Positions 1 to 13,301 of a stretch of 64,000 bases of DNA are shown here, piece after piece. The stretch comes from Allacma fusca. Its lineage: Eukaryota > Arthropoda > Collembola > Symphypleona > Sminthuridae. The notes under the pieces are model-generated. The model had not been told where the DNA came from. It was given only the letters and a program-made list of their open reading frames with translations, and did not search any database. Numbering within the stretch: the first letter of the stretch is position 1; each line of letters starts with the position of its first letter. A program made the translations under genes and the position numbers. The DNA lies in contig OX359246.1 in assembly GCA_947179485.1 (NCBI GenBank), positions 24,428,001-24,492,000 of the forward strand. The letters run 5' to 3'.

Positions 1-380
1 CTTCTTTTCCAAGTGAGAGGCTCCCAGTCCCTTGTACATACTAAGCATGGGTGATGTGCTGTATCCATAATAATATTTTACCCAAGTCAGTTCTTTGCTC
101 CCATAAGGAGACAAGACAGTTTATAAGACGTCCTGCACACAGGAGCCATATATAGGAGTCATGTCAGGTTTCCATAGGCAACTCTGTTGATGACGAGGAC
201 ACTACTATGGGAATCAAGTGAGACGAATGTCACTCCATTCCAAGTATGTACTATTTGCTTCCCTGCCCTTTTTTTTGCTTTCCCCTGGAACGTGAGCTGA
301 CTCGGAGAAAGTAGGGACTTCTATGTTGCGGTGACTTCTTTCATATCCTTTCTTTCCCTCCTTATTCATTTCATTCTTTC

Positions 381-443
<63 letters not shown>

Positions 444-3400
444 CTTTCCCCCATTGCTTACCAACAAGTTATCCGCTTTTACTCCCAAATATCCATACGC
501 TTCCATAAGGAAAGAAAAATGACAAATAAAAAAAACCTACGGAGTCTACTTTTAACATGAAGCAAATTTATGGACGTGAGAATCCGGACGGAAAACCTTC
601 TATGTACAGTATAATGTGATGGGGACATCAAGGAAGCTACAGCATAAGGAAAATTAAGGTCTTACACACACACAGCTAGAAACGCTCCAGAACTGTAATA
701 AAGAGAAAGCACACGGAGAAAGTCAGGCTCTTAGTTTTGACGAGCATTGTAAAAACAGAGACAGGGGTGGAAACAAGTGGAGGAGGGGAAATGAATGTGT
801 GAAAAAACTCATAAATACCCACTCACACTTGAGCAAAGACACAAGGCCTGGTGTGGGTCATATAACAAACAAAAAAAGAAAACAACAAGGGCTTCCCTCC
901 TAGTAACATGCCCATTGTGCCCATAGTACTCCATCAGGGTGTCAAGACTGCTTGGAATTTATGACACCCTGACAATGACACATGACCGTCAACAAGGCCA
1001 AGGGGAAAAAACTGAGGGAGAAAGGAAAATGGGGGAATTTATCCCCCCATTCCTGTCCAATCTTAAAAGTAGTCAGCGTTTTTGTAAATATTTAAATGCA
1101 ACATTTTCCCCTTCCTGTCTCCCTTCATAAAAAAACTGAGAAAAAGAGAAAATGTTATCCCAATATTCCGTCTTAAGGATTTCCCTGAAATAATAATTTT
1201 TATACATCTAAATTACACTAAATCCTGGCTTTTTCCCTTAAAATTCAGGTGCAAAATCTTAGAGAATTCCCTCTAAATTTCCAATTTTTCCTTGGGAATT
1301 AATTTGTTTGGAGCAGTATATCACAATTTTTTTGCACATCATTAAAAAAAGTTGAAGCTTTTCATTGTGAAGTGTACGGGGATTAAATGTGTCTTCCAGG
1401 AATTTAATACACTGCACTGGGATGATATACTATAAAACCCAGGGCGTGTGTGTGTGAGAGCATACTGGGAAATGGGATCCTTTTGAGGAGATTCCTTATA
1501 AATAGAGTGAATGTCCGCAAAAGATTTGTGCATGTTGGGAGGAATTCCAGGGGAAAATGAATGAGGAGAAGACACAGGGAAAGTGGAACTTTCTCCAAGT
1601 GAAGTGAACTTTTGAGGGGAAATGAAGGGAAGGAATGCAATCTTTGGGTAAACTTTCCCCTGAAAAAAAAGGTACTCTCACTGAGGATGAATCTACGGGG
1701 TTTAAGGAGGGATGATGATGATGTGGGGCCATAAAAAAAAGCAAGGATGTTGATGACAATAGCTCAATGATAATCATCATCATTATTTCCAACACGCCAA
1801 ACAATGATTTTCCCTGGGAAAGAGGGGGAAAACTTGCATCATTTCCCATTCCCACGTTTATGAATGTCCGCCTCTCCATTATTTATCATTTCAACACCTT
1901 TCCCCACCGTCCCAATAGGATTCTCACTCCGGCCCCATACAATATGTACGTAATTATATACAGTCTTCTTCCCTGACGCTCTACTTTTTCCAAGGGGAAA
2001 AAGATCATTTTGTCACAGCCCTCCCCAAGATTATATATTGCTTGGAATATTTCCTCACCTTCACTCCTTTCCATGGACTCAAATATAAATGCTAAAGTTG
2101 ATGGAGGCTGAAGCAAATAAATGTTTTTTCCTTTTTGCATGCATGCTCAAGTCCCTTAAATTACGTTGGGATGAATGGCGGGCATTAATGAGGTTATAAT
2201 TTCTGTCCAAATGTGTTTAATACAGTGGGGTCTGTTTGATGAGGAACATCTCTTCCGGAATCATTCTCATCTCTTGAAGGGATGATCTCATAGGGAGAGA
2301 TCCCTGTAATGTATATACTGTACTCCCATGGAGCCATTACTCGGAAAATAGTAGTCAAATTCAGGGTAAATTAAATCCGTTTGGGTGAAAGGAGAGATCC
2401 TTGGTTTTTACGAGCAGCCCCGGCTCTGGATATCCCTACATTTACTCAAGCAATCTCAAGGTGTGGGAAGGATTTGAGAGAGTGAGGGAGTGAGAGAGTG
2501 AGAGAGAGGAAAAATTCTGGTGCTTTCCCCCGACTGGTGTTTTCTCACATTTATTTCCCCTTTAGCAAATTACTCTTTTACAACTTGCTCCTTTTTTAAG
2601 GTCTTTCCCAAAACAAGCAGGGACAAAAAACCTGAGTGTTTCCTTGTCTTGGGAAAATAAACTTGGGGTTGTCTCCTCACCACTGAGACATCATCATTCT
2701 CATTTGGAATGAGTCCCTGTCTTATTGTTAGCTTGGCTAGCTATGCGCTTGAAAAAAAAATTCTCAGCTCGCAGGAAAACATTTCACACAAGTTGGGATA
2801 TTTTTATAATTATTATTATTACAGGACGCTCTCAATAGGCTCGCTCTTGGAGCTTCCTTTTAAAATCCACGATAAATTCTCTGATTACGAATGTCTTGTG
2901 GTTGAGGATTTTTTCCATTAATTAGCGTTCCGCGGAAAAAGAGAAATTTCCAGGTATTTTTCTCCTATAGAGAAAATTTTTTTAAAGAAGAGGTTCTTGG
3001 AAGAAGATATGCACTGTAATTCCCTCAGATACAATACATATATTCTGGCACAAAATCCAGGAGGACTGTTCCCTCATTAGAGCTAAACCACAAGGGAGCA
3101 TTATCCATACAATGATAAATACAGGAGTGTTTTGAAAGGAGAGCAATTTATTGGGGCACTGTGAGATAATACTTGAAACTGATCCTAGAGATGAAGGTGC
3201 TTTCACCCCAGGGGTTTTTAATAATAATATTACACACTGTACTGGAAGCACACTATATATGGCTGTGCCCCAAGGACATTAAGGCAATGTACTTTGATGT
3301 AACTGAGTGAGCACTGAATACAATATCTTTACGCAAGGCATAATTCACCCTGTGGTGATTTCCTTGTAATGTTAATCAAGTTAATTACACATTGTATAAG

Positions 3401-5990
3401 TTACCATGCCCATTTAATTTCAAAATTCCCCAAGCCTAGTTCCTCAATTTATGGAGTGAGGCTTGTGCAATTGAGGAGACTCAAGGGAGGCTGTACACTA
3501 GTGTGGTAGCTTTTAGATTATTATGAGCTCACCATATTTTTGCGGGCTAGACAAATAAAGCCACATTTTACTGCAGGGCTGTCAACAGGCCTGGCTCCAC
3601 TCTGGGACTCTAGTATGACTTTAATGTGGGGATTATAACCGTAGGATGGAGGTTTCCGAATGAATGGAATAATATTCTGGAAGAAAACAATTGTATATGG
3701 AAGCACTCGAGATGATTCCTATAAATACTTAACACACACTGTGATGTATGTGGCAATGAACTCTTTGAAATTTCTTAGGAAAGGTTTTTAAAGCCTTGTG
3801 GATGAGAGAACATATACATTTCTGTAGGTATAGAGCCTTCAAGGGCAGTAACATTGAGGAGAGGAGAAGGAATAATTTAATTATATTTCCTTGAGACTTT
3901 ACTTTGTAGTTAAATTAGATTCTGTGGGAAATGCTTGAATTTGCTGGGAGAAGGGGTCTGAAGCTCAGCCAAAAGCTCCATATGGGGCAGATCGGACAGT
4001 AGTACAGTCCAATCTGTTTACAACAGTCTTGCAAAATACACCTCCAAAAAATGGATTCCGACTCCCTGTTTTTTTAAAAATAAGTGTCAAAATAACGTTG
4101 GAAAAAATTCTTGGGATATTTTTTTTACACTTGGAAATATTTGTAAGAAAAAGGATAATAATTTGGGGTCTCTTATAATGAGAGTGCATTCTACATTTAC
4201 TTGACACACAACGCTGTATCTGTATGAAAATGTCAGAACCAACTTTTACAAGTGGTTTCATTTTGGTATCATTCCCAAGGCTAAACTTGGAACTGAAATG
4301 ATCACTGGAAGGATTACATGATCTTATGAAAATTATGCAAATGAAGGCTTCCGAGTCAAATTACAAGACTATGAACTTCAGCTGCTCTTGAACTTTCAAG
4401 TGTGAAATTGTCATTTAAACGTGGGGCTCCTTTCACAGTCAGTATTCTCTCTATGAAAGGAGAAACATTGCAGGAAATTTACAAAATATGGAACTTAAAA
4501 TGGAATCTTCCGTTACTGATTTTGAGAGCTATAAGTATCTATTTGAAACAACCCTCCCAGAAAATACCGGGCATTTTAATCAAACTCCAGCTCATTTCTC
4601 CTCAAACCCCGAGGCAGGCTTCAGAGCCACAAGCTTTAGTGGGACAGTGAGACTCGAAATGTACACATATTCCCGGGTTTGCTCCTCCTGTACAGAAAAT
4701 TTAAATTATTCAACACTGGAAATCATTATGTATTTTAGATTCCGTACATATATTTACACAGGGATTTGTAAACCTGAGTTAATTTGAAATTCGGTCCCAC
4801 ACCTTGTAGTCAGTCTGTTGACGAAGGGGTTGAATTACGCTAAAAGCGCACAGTTCAATTTCTTGGAACTTATAAATAATTAGCTATATACAGTGATCAT
4901 CATCAAAATAGAAAACTTTGATGAGAAAGTAGGACGTGAAAAGGGTCCCAGTAGTTTACAGCGCTGATTTTTTTACAGCCCAAAAGTTTCCGAAATAACT
5001 CAGTTGAGAGAGATTTGATGAAGTGGAGACTATACACGGAGAGCTTTACTCTTTATTTATGTTTCAATGAGACTGAATGCTCCCTTCCATTAGTAAATTA
5101 CTTCTCGGGACCACTTTGCCTTCCCCCCATATCCTGCTAATTCAGATTTAATTCCAAAAATGGTAGTGACGTCTTCTCCCCGTAAAAACGTAAAAGCTCT
5201 ACCGCTCCTCGCGACAATCATAGACTTTAAATCCCACGTTTGTTTTTCTAATAACCACGGAGGATTTCAAAAGAAAGAGGGCCGAGGGATTGGATTTCAA
5301 AAGAAATCCTAAGACCAAGACCTTCAAATACTCTTCCTTCCATTGGTTCCCCCCGTCTTTGACACCATGCGGAGAGGCTTGAAATGAAATTACGAACATT
5401 AAAGGATATAGAGCTCTACTTGAGTCCTCAGGAGTTCAACGGGCTCTGGAACCCTTGAATAAAGCGCCGGATTACAATTTCACAAGATTACAATTATTAT
5501 TACAGAAGGTGAGCTCATTTCAAACTTTTGAGAAAGTCGAGACTCTTGTTTACGAGGGAAACTGGAACTCTAAAGTATAGCACCCAACGTCGTAGATTTT
5601 TTTTCAATAGCCTTCAAATATATACAACGACGTATATACAGTCACAAGGTCTGATGATATGACGCAGTTAAACGTTTCAGCGTACAAAACAATACACGTG
5701 TGAAAGGGAGACGTTCGTACGTATCTACGAGCTATGTATATACATACTAGTAGCTTATACACTACCGTTAATATAAAAACCCCTCAAAAAATCTGATAAA
5801 ACCTGCGCTACTATAATCACATGCGTTCGTACAGGATACGAATCAACTTGGTGTTCACAATCAGTTAGAACGGGGCGTAAATTACCATTGTATCGTATTG
5901 CCCCAATTAATTCTATCCTGCGTAGCTTGTCCGTTACATCGTTCAAGGATCAATACTCCGTTATTTGCCCTTGTATAGTTTCTTAACCAA
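1..5990. other. gene-poor stretch with no supported gene
   Basis: I see no exon with convincing splice sites or a recognisable protein. All open frames are under 130 codons and translate to low-complexity Phe/Ser/Lys-rich text. The stretch holds a long CT microsatellite near its start and scattered GAAAGT-type words (for example near 303 and 714). It could contain introns or distal exons of a gene I cannot recognise. Confidence 0.6.
387..439. repeat. (CT)n microsatellite
   Basis: An essentially perfect CT dinucleotide tract of about 53 bp. It explains nearby Leu/Ser-rich open frames. Confidence 0.97.
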
Positions 5991-5995
5991 ACATG

Positions 5996-6022
5996 TCCTC
6001 GATAGTATAGTGGTAAGTATCC
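5996..6022 (+). repeat. tRNA-Asp-like 5'-half fragment, copy 1
   Basis: The 27 bases start TCCTCGATAG, contain TAGTATAGTGG and end GTAAGTATCC. This matches the acceptor strand and D-arm of eukaryotic tRNA-Asp, including a consensus Pol III A box, except that the usual C or T after GGT is A. The anticodon arm and T arm are absent, so this is not a tRNA gene. A second identical word lies 165 bp downstream, and similarity between the two runs about 25 bp further (both reach an AATAACAG). Confidence 0.85.
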
Positions 6023-6160
6023 CAGGGATTCAGTAATAACAGTTCGGATGATTGTAAATATCACCCTACAAAGTAAATGCTCTAGCAAGGGACCCATTTA
6101 AAGGAAGAGCTGCATTTAGTTAGGTTTATTCGCTTTTTCTTTTATTTTTTAAAAAAAAGA

Positions 6161-6187
6161 TCCTCGATAGTATAGTGGTAAGTATCC
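6161..6187 (+). repeat. tRNA-Asp-like 5'-half fragment, copy 2
   Basis: Identical over 27 bases to the copy at 5996. The following bases (CCGGACTCAGTG...AATAACAG) also resemble the first copy. It breaks off where the anticodon stem of a real tRNA-Asp would begin. Confidence 0.85.
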
Positions 6188-6476
6188 CCGGACTCAGTGC
6201 TAATAACAGACTATTCCAACTCTCCTCATTGGCTTTGCAATAAGACTCGAGACAATTAAAGAGATGGGAGAAAACTCCTCCGATGTATAGTTTGGAGGAC
6301 TCACGGAAAGAGACAAATGTATACTGGAACGTGCTGACACATGTGTGTGTGTACATACGCACGTTGTATCCAAACAACCCAGACCCACTCCCGCCCGTCG
6401 TATAATTATTATTGTTGACGTCGGAGGCTGTCTGGATGAGATTAGAAGGGAAAGGGAAATACAGGAGAAGATTGGG

Positions 6477-6499
6477 GGAGGAGGAGGAGGAGGAGGAGA
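6477..6499. repeat. (GGA)n trinucleotide tract
   Basis: A run of GGA/GAG repeats (six or more units). It produces the Ser/Pro-rich open frames on the opposite strand. Confidence 0.9.
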
Positions 6500-8883
6500 G
6501 GTCGAGTGAGAGGGGGGATGAAGCAACCACAATTGAGGAACATACGCAAGAATGATTTAAACAGGTTTCATCAGCTCCTCTCTCCTCTGAAAATAATTAG
6601 GTGAGATTGGTTGGTCGGGGATAATCTTGGAGGCTGGGGATGCTAAAGGAAGATCTCGACCGCATCTTCTTCCCCTTCCTAACATGTGGCTCTACCTGGG
6701 AATTATCCATAATGGAGTCTTCGTATGTATAATCAGTGAGGTTCATGAGGAGAAAGGAGAATGAGAGAGAGAGAGAGAGAGTGCAATAATACTCTCAGTG
6801 ATTACAGCACATATCTTATGTAACCCTTATGTGAATATGTGAACACACTCACCAGAGTAAATATACGGTTTTGGGGCTCTGGTGGTGAAACTAATAAAAT
6901 CTTTCACAGTTCCTTACGGAATCAGCAAACTTACATATATATAGAAGCAGGGTCGTGTGTGTGTAGATATGTAGATACATAATTATGTATGTGTACATTT
7001 TATGAGCCACATGTCAACATGTGCCGCTGCCCTGACGACAGGAGCTATTTTGTGGGGCATTTATCATTCATGTGTGTGTACCTTTGAGGTGTACAATTCC
7101 TTCCTTCCCTTTCAGACGTTTTAATTACGTGGGGTGCTCTTATCCCTTTTGAGTACTCAGATGAGATCGGAGAGACGATCCTTTTTAACTTGAACCTGGA
7201 ACAAATTAAAAGCATTAATTTAAACATACACAGTATCTACATATATGTATGCTACTCCTCCTTTGTGTATATTTTATTCAGGTGGGATTCCTCCTTTTAA
7301 TCCGAGTTCTCATTTGTACTACGCTCGATTTTTGCTTTTAAATCCGGACCAAAAAACAATGAGAATTTCAAGAAATTCCATGAATTCGTCTGGTGACAAA
7401 TTCCCACTCGTCATCAAATCACAGACTTGGAAATATCATCCCCTTAATTAATTTTTCCTTAAATATTTAGGCCTCATTTATGTAACATCCGTTGAGCAGA
7501 GGACATAATAATGTAGTGCAAGCCATTGTTACCTTTCCCTGGAAGTAATTACTTATCCCCCAGATTATATATTAAAATTAGAAATTTATTAAATATTAAT
7601 AATTCCTGGGATGTACCCCAGGAGGAAATATTTTATTATGTGGGAAGGTCCATTCAAATTCATGGTTGTGGAAATAAGGAAAAATTGCTAGAATTACTGT
7701 AATTATTTAATTTAGGGAGATATACGCTGAGGAAAAATATAGGTACTTCAAAATATTTAATAATTCTTAGAGGTTCGAGTGGCTCCTGTGATTTTATAAC
7801 CTGGTATGAGAATTACTATAGCGCCAGGGCACTGAACTGGGATTGAGTTTCCATGTTAAATGTAACATTGGAAGTTTCGTTAATATTGGAATTTAATGTC
7901 AAGAGAAAAATTCTGAGGTATATAAATTGTTGTAATTTCTGGAATTAAAATGAGATGTTGAGTGCACTGCTGCAGTATAACACTATGACAGGCATAATGC
8001 GATACTGGAACCACGCCTCTTGTATATAATCGCCTGTAGGTACATACGTGTGCATATGAAAATGTATAATAAAGGACTGCCATAAATAATAATGTGGACG
8101 ATCATGAGAACGCCATAGAAAGTTGTGAGGTCTATTGCGTATTATGCAGTTTCAATCAAGGCTCAAAAGTTGCAAGATTTTGACGCGGTGGGATTTAACT
8201 GGTTTTTGTCAGACAAGAATAACATTATGTACTATCCTTATAACAAGCCCGAGGAAGCCTAAGACGTGGATAAGGCTCCTAAAAATAGAACAAAATAGTA
8301 GCACTTGGAATTTCAAAGCCTCAGTCTTGTCACCTCCTTATCCCCTCTATTTTTAGAAAGTGTTACCTGACAAAGTCTGTAAAAATAGAATCTCATTCAC
8401 AAGGATTATTGTGACAATCTTCGAAGGTATACTTGAAAGGTTAAGCTATTGAAGGGTCAGCATTATCAACAAGTATGTAATTATGTGTATCTACATATGT
8501 ACATACATGTATAGCTAATGTACTATCTTCTTATTACGAGCTCCAAGGAAGATCCACATTGTCGTAAAGGGACCCACGGCTCAGTTTTAAGTAACAGCCC
8601 TCGAAATTGTAATTCCATTGGAATCCAGACCATCAGCCTGATTTGATACCCCGAAATAGCCCATCTTGTATCCTTTAATTTGGGAGAGTGGAGTGCGAAA
8701 CTGGAGGGTGGGTTGGAATTGATTTCCCATAAAAAGCTAAAGAATTTCACTCTCGAGACTTCCAAGGAATCGGACAGACCTTTTATAAGAAATCATTTCT
8801 TGAGATTGTTTTCCCAATTTGAGACCTACTCTATAACTATATTTTTTTGGAATGATACTAGGGGCAGAGTGAAACTGTCCTGG

Positions 8884-8910
8884 GGATACTTACCACTATA
8901 CTATCGAGGA
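8884..8910 (-). repeat. tRNA-Asp-like 5'-half fragment, copy 3
   Basis: Read on the minus strand, the 27 bases are identical to the copies at 5996 and 6161 (A box TAGTATAGTGG followed by TAAGTATCC). No tRNA 3' half follows. A fourth copy in the same orientation lies 272 bp away. Confidence 0.85.
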
Positions 8911-9155
8911 ATTTTATTGTTCAGAGCGGAAGCTGAAGCTGAAAGAGAAACGATCCAAGAAATAGGAAGCGTTAAATGCGGGAGAGGAAATTGCGCTCAG
9001 CAAGGCTGAAAGAGTTATAAACTACCCACTATATGCTCATACCATTCAACGGCCTCAAAGTAACTCCATTTAAGGAGTTAAAATGTCACCAAGATAAATT
9101 TTAATTGCACGTTGGCTCCTACTTAAGTTCTTACGGGCCCAGAGCAGAGCCTTCA

Positions 9156-9182
9156 GGATACTTACCATTATACTATCGAGGA
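9156..9182 (-). repeat. tRNA-Asp-like 5'-half fragment, copy 4
   Basis: Minus-strand copy with a single difference (TATAATGG in place of TATAGTGG). It keeps the GGTAAGTATCC end. As in copy 3, the bases just before the unit are AAAT. Confidence 0.85.
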
Positions 9183-11855
9183 ATTTCTCACTACAATTTT
9201 GTTTTACTACTTCAAATATTTCCCTAGTACTTTTCCACGTCTGTATCTATAAATGGGCCCGTGCTCTCTCAAATCTACTCTCAGAACTTCCAGGGACTTT
9301 TCCAATTCATGTACATATGTACGTACATGGCATAGTCCCTGACTAAAAGTCTCATGTACATCATTGCGTATGTGGGAATTTGGGTTATGTGGGGAGGAAT
9401 TGAAAATATGTAAATTTAACCCAAGCCCTAAACTGCGTGGATTTGAGCTAATTTCCTCCCCATTAGCATACTACGAGGGAAATTCGGCGGGAAATTAAAA
9501 GTTTTAATTTCGGCTTTTATTCTCTATATATACATATATCCCCTAGCACTATAGATAGATACTATTGAGGGGGGACTCCAGACAAGATAATTACTCAGCC
9601 GCTGTTGCTCCTCATGTTCTGTCTCGGAAAGTCTCATATAAAACAATCCCCTCCATTTAATCCAACAAGAGTAGCTAAATTAACAAATGAACTCTAGAGG
9701 AAATTCCCATTCAGCATCATTAGAATGCCCTCATAACTCATCACACTCTGGCGTAATTTAACTTGCTGGGTAGTTTTTCAACCCATACTGGAGTCCACCC
9801 GGGACCCAGTTCTAAAAATTTTAATGACATATGAACCCTGCTCTAAGCCCATTCCAGTCCTTTGCTTATATATTTTTGAAGGATACAGTCCCTATGTAAT
9901 ACACGGCCAGGCATGATCTGCAAATAGGAGCATACGCTGTAGATAAGGGCCCGGAGAAAACACTGAGGGAAAGTGTGCAACCACAAAAGTTTTTCCTCCC
10001 CCACCCCACTCCCTACTTCCATTCCATTCCATTGACGAGACGGAACTAAAAGGGTCTGACGTGTGAAAAATTAAAAGAAAAAGTTGCCATGACGGCCACA
10101 AGATGAAAGAGATGGATTTACAGCATCCGGATCTTGTTCAACGTACGGCCTGTATGTATATTTATATATGGGAGAAAGAGGGATAGGGAAAGGGAGATGA
10201 AGCTACTACAACTTCACTTCTCTCCCACGACAAGGACAGGCACATTTTTCTCGTCAGTTCCAGCATTTTCCCCATACTCGATCCGAACCTCTTAATGCAG
10301 AGAGTCTTTTAAGACAAGGAGTACGTAGCTCCAGGGGCCTGGCTCGAAAATGCGCACAGACCCAGTTCGAGTGAAGGAAAACTGAAAATAATTGCCCTTG
10401 TGGGAGAACTCAACGTCAACTCGTTGGAAATTCCAATATTAAATAAAGTTCTGAGGCCCTTTCATGTGCATCGTACACTATAATTTGAGGCATAGCCCAT
10501 GAAAATATTAGTGTATTATATGAAACCATTTAAGATAAAAAAAACAGCCTCAGATGGAATATGTATCTGGGAAATTCATCGAATTTTTTTTATTAGTGGT
10601 TTATAGGAAAGATGGTTGTTTTCCACATACACACATATGTACATACCCACACATAAAATTGGGAGGGAAAACCAAGAAAGTAAAAATGTACGCCAGGATC
10701 CTTTTCGAGAGATTTTTTTTTCAATGGGTAAAAATTGTCTCTGGAGTCCAATGCTAAAATTCTGTCAGCTCAATCACCCGAAGTATGTTCTTATTCCTAT
10801 ATACAGTATTTTTTCTTGGGAAACATTTTCACTCACCGGCTCCATCCGCTCCTATATATTGTGCCTTTTAAAAGGGACATAAACCAGGGGCAAAAGTTTT
10901 GGAGGCAAAAACTATTTTACACACTTGTTCCTTATATGTATTCCAGGGACAGTCCCAATTTTTGAGCAGGAGTTTTATTTTTATGGGGAAAACAAGCTTT
11001 TGCACTTTTCCACGCCGAATATCTTGAGAGTGCCAATTCAAATGTGGGGAATAAGGAAAGGTATGGTAACTATGTAATACAGTAGGTACATATGTATATA
11101 TACCAACATATATGTATGTGAGATGGCTCAAAATTGCTTAATTTCCCTGAGACAATGAATGAGCAAAATGGACAGTTGTGATTTTGTACTGGTTTGGACC
11201 ACATTAACAGGAAATCGATGATTTCCCTTTTGGATAATTAGACACGCGCCCGAATGTACTTGGAGACGTCACATAAATTCCGGATTTTTCCCTTCCCCGC
11301 GTCCTCCAAAGGAAATGGGAGCGGGGAGTATCATAAAAAGTACTTTATGTTCTTACCTATCAGACTCAAGTGTTGGTGTTTTGCTCCTTCCAATCATTTA
11401 TATGCGAGCGTCTTTTTCCCGGTATTAAAATTCTTAGCATGGAGGGTTTGTGAGACTACAATGGCTCCGACATAAAGGAGGGAACTTCAAATAATTCAGC
11501 ACCGTCACTGCAACACGACTGCAACGTGTACTACGTAATCTACAACACGCTCAGGAGCATTAAGGAATTGAGTTCACTGGGGCTCTACATTCTGGAGCCT
11601 GCAATGTTATATACACTGCTTTCAAGGTATTCAACCCACTCATAATGGTTCCATTGGAGGGGAACAATTCTGAAGGCAATTATTTCTTTACACATGTAGT
11701 TACTCTACTAAGGCTCTAAGACATCAATGTATGTGCATAGAATCCCACTTGGGATTCCACACAGGAGTAACTTACTAAAGGAAATCTGCATTGAGAATAA
11801 AGGTAACAAGGCTTGCTATTACAGTGACAAGGCAATATTAAATGCTTAACGATGC

Positions 11856-11881
11856 TATGCTCACCATTACACTACCATCGA
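11856..11881 (-). repeat. tRNA-Gly-like 5'-half fragment, copy 1
   Basis: On the minus strand it begins TCGATGGTAGTG, contains the A-box match TAGTGTAATGG and ends TGAGCATA. It resembles the 5' half of tRNA-Gly(UCC), less closely than the Asp copies match tRNA-Asp. No anticodon or T arm follows. An identical word lies 162 bp away. Confidence 0.75.
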
Positions 11882-12017
11882 AATATATAAGCTCCTTGGT
11901 GAAACAAACATTGAACCAATGGTAACTTCACCCACGCGTTCCTTAAAAGCACTGAGGAACACCATGGACTTCTAAAAGCTTTCTTATTGAGAATTTTAAA
12001 TTTATTAACCACTACTA

Positions 12018-12043
12018 TATGCTCACCATTACACTACCATCGA
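12018..12043 (-). repeat. tRNA-Gly-like 5'-half fragment, copy 2
   Basis: Identical over 26 bases to the unit at 11856, same orientation, 162 bp apart. The DNA between the two is not obviously similar to the DNA between the other pairs. Confidence 0.75.
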
Positions 12044-12243
12044 ATTGCTATTCTGGAAAAGCCAAATGAGAAAAGCCCGCTTGGCAACTTATTATACAAC
12101 CGAGGCCATGCTAAGGTTTACATTATATGGATATGAATATGTAATTACTATCAGACCTACATACTTAACTACCTCAACCAAGAGGCGAACCAGATTTCTT
12201 CTAATTCGGGCTCCGGCTCCGCATTAAATTCCTAGGCCAGTAA

Positions 12244-12265
12244 GTACGTACGTACGTACGTACGT
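12244..12265. repeat. (TACG)n microsatellite
   Basis: About five perfect TACG units flanked by GTACATACAT-type sequence. Confidence 0.9.
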
Positions 12266-13283
12266 GTATCTGTACATACATCTGGCACGCTTTGAATCCT
12301 TGGAATGACGCTCCATTCCCACCATAGTAAATAAACCCTAATGTCGAAACACTGTTGCTCCCCACTCGCCTGGGCTCATTAACTAACAAAATTATATATC
12401 CTCAGCACGTAATTTAAAATGTAAATTTATTGGATGCGCCATGTTTGTCAATAGCGATCATCCCAACTGTAGTGCCCAACATACGTATTTGCATTCACCA
12501 TATTTACTTGTACTCACTCGAGCCTAGCACGTGCTTTTTATGATAATCTCCTTGTGTCCTTAATGCACAACACACGTTAGTCAAGTTACATTTATAGGGA
12601 CCCATACATATGTATCTACGGAGCTATCGACCCGTAGATTTTAGGAATATGCAGAGAAACTCTACCATTAATAAATAAAGCTGTAAAGTTTCCCCTCAAA
12701 ATAATTTTACCAACTATGTAAATAAATAGATGTATAGATGCATACGTACATATGTATGTGGAGACGACAGGGCTGCGTGAGACAAACTTTGAAAATAATT
12801 TGATTTACCTCCTGATGCTAGCATATATAGTTGAGTGTGTTTTATTTCAAGTTTGTCAACTTGTATACGCGAGTGCCTACATGATGTTAACTTTTATCTC
12901 CATCTTGTCTTCCATTAGTGGGACTCAGCTCCCGGTGCTGAGTGGTCCTGGCATGCGTAACTATCATGTGTAAAGTGGGTCCTATACAATTATACTTATT
13001 TCGTATTCCCTCCTCGTTAATGATGACTCCAACAAAAACAAAACGTGAGGAATTTAAACTTTATATTTTCTAAACCAAAAGTTTCTCAGAGTTCGATCCC
13101 GGGCTGGAGTGGAAGTGAGCTGCTCTGGAAATTCCCATGAATAATGAAGGCACACAGAACTCTCTCAAGTGGAATGGGACACTATAGAAATTCCAGTATT
13201 TAATCTACGTGCTGCAACGCTAGCACTTATGCCTGCAATCACTTCATGCCTCAGTACTGTCCTACCTCCGGTTTCAAAATTCA

Positions 13284-13301
13284 GTGTGTGTGTGTGTGTG
13301 C
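13284..13301. repeat. (GT)n microsatellite
   Basis: Nine GT units. Confidence 0.9.

Noticed and set aside
5996..6187. Functional tRNA-Asp genes
   Set aside because: Only the 5' half is present. There is no anticodon loop, variable loop or T arm.
13091..13108. Isolated B-box-like GTTCGATCCCGGG
   Set aside because: No A box at tRNA spacing and no pairing stems. A single short match.
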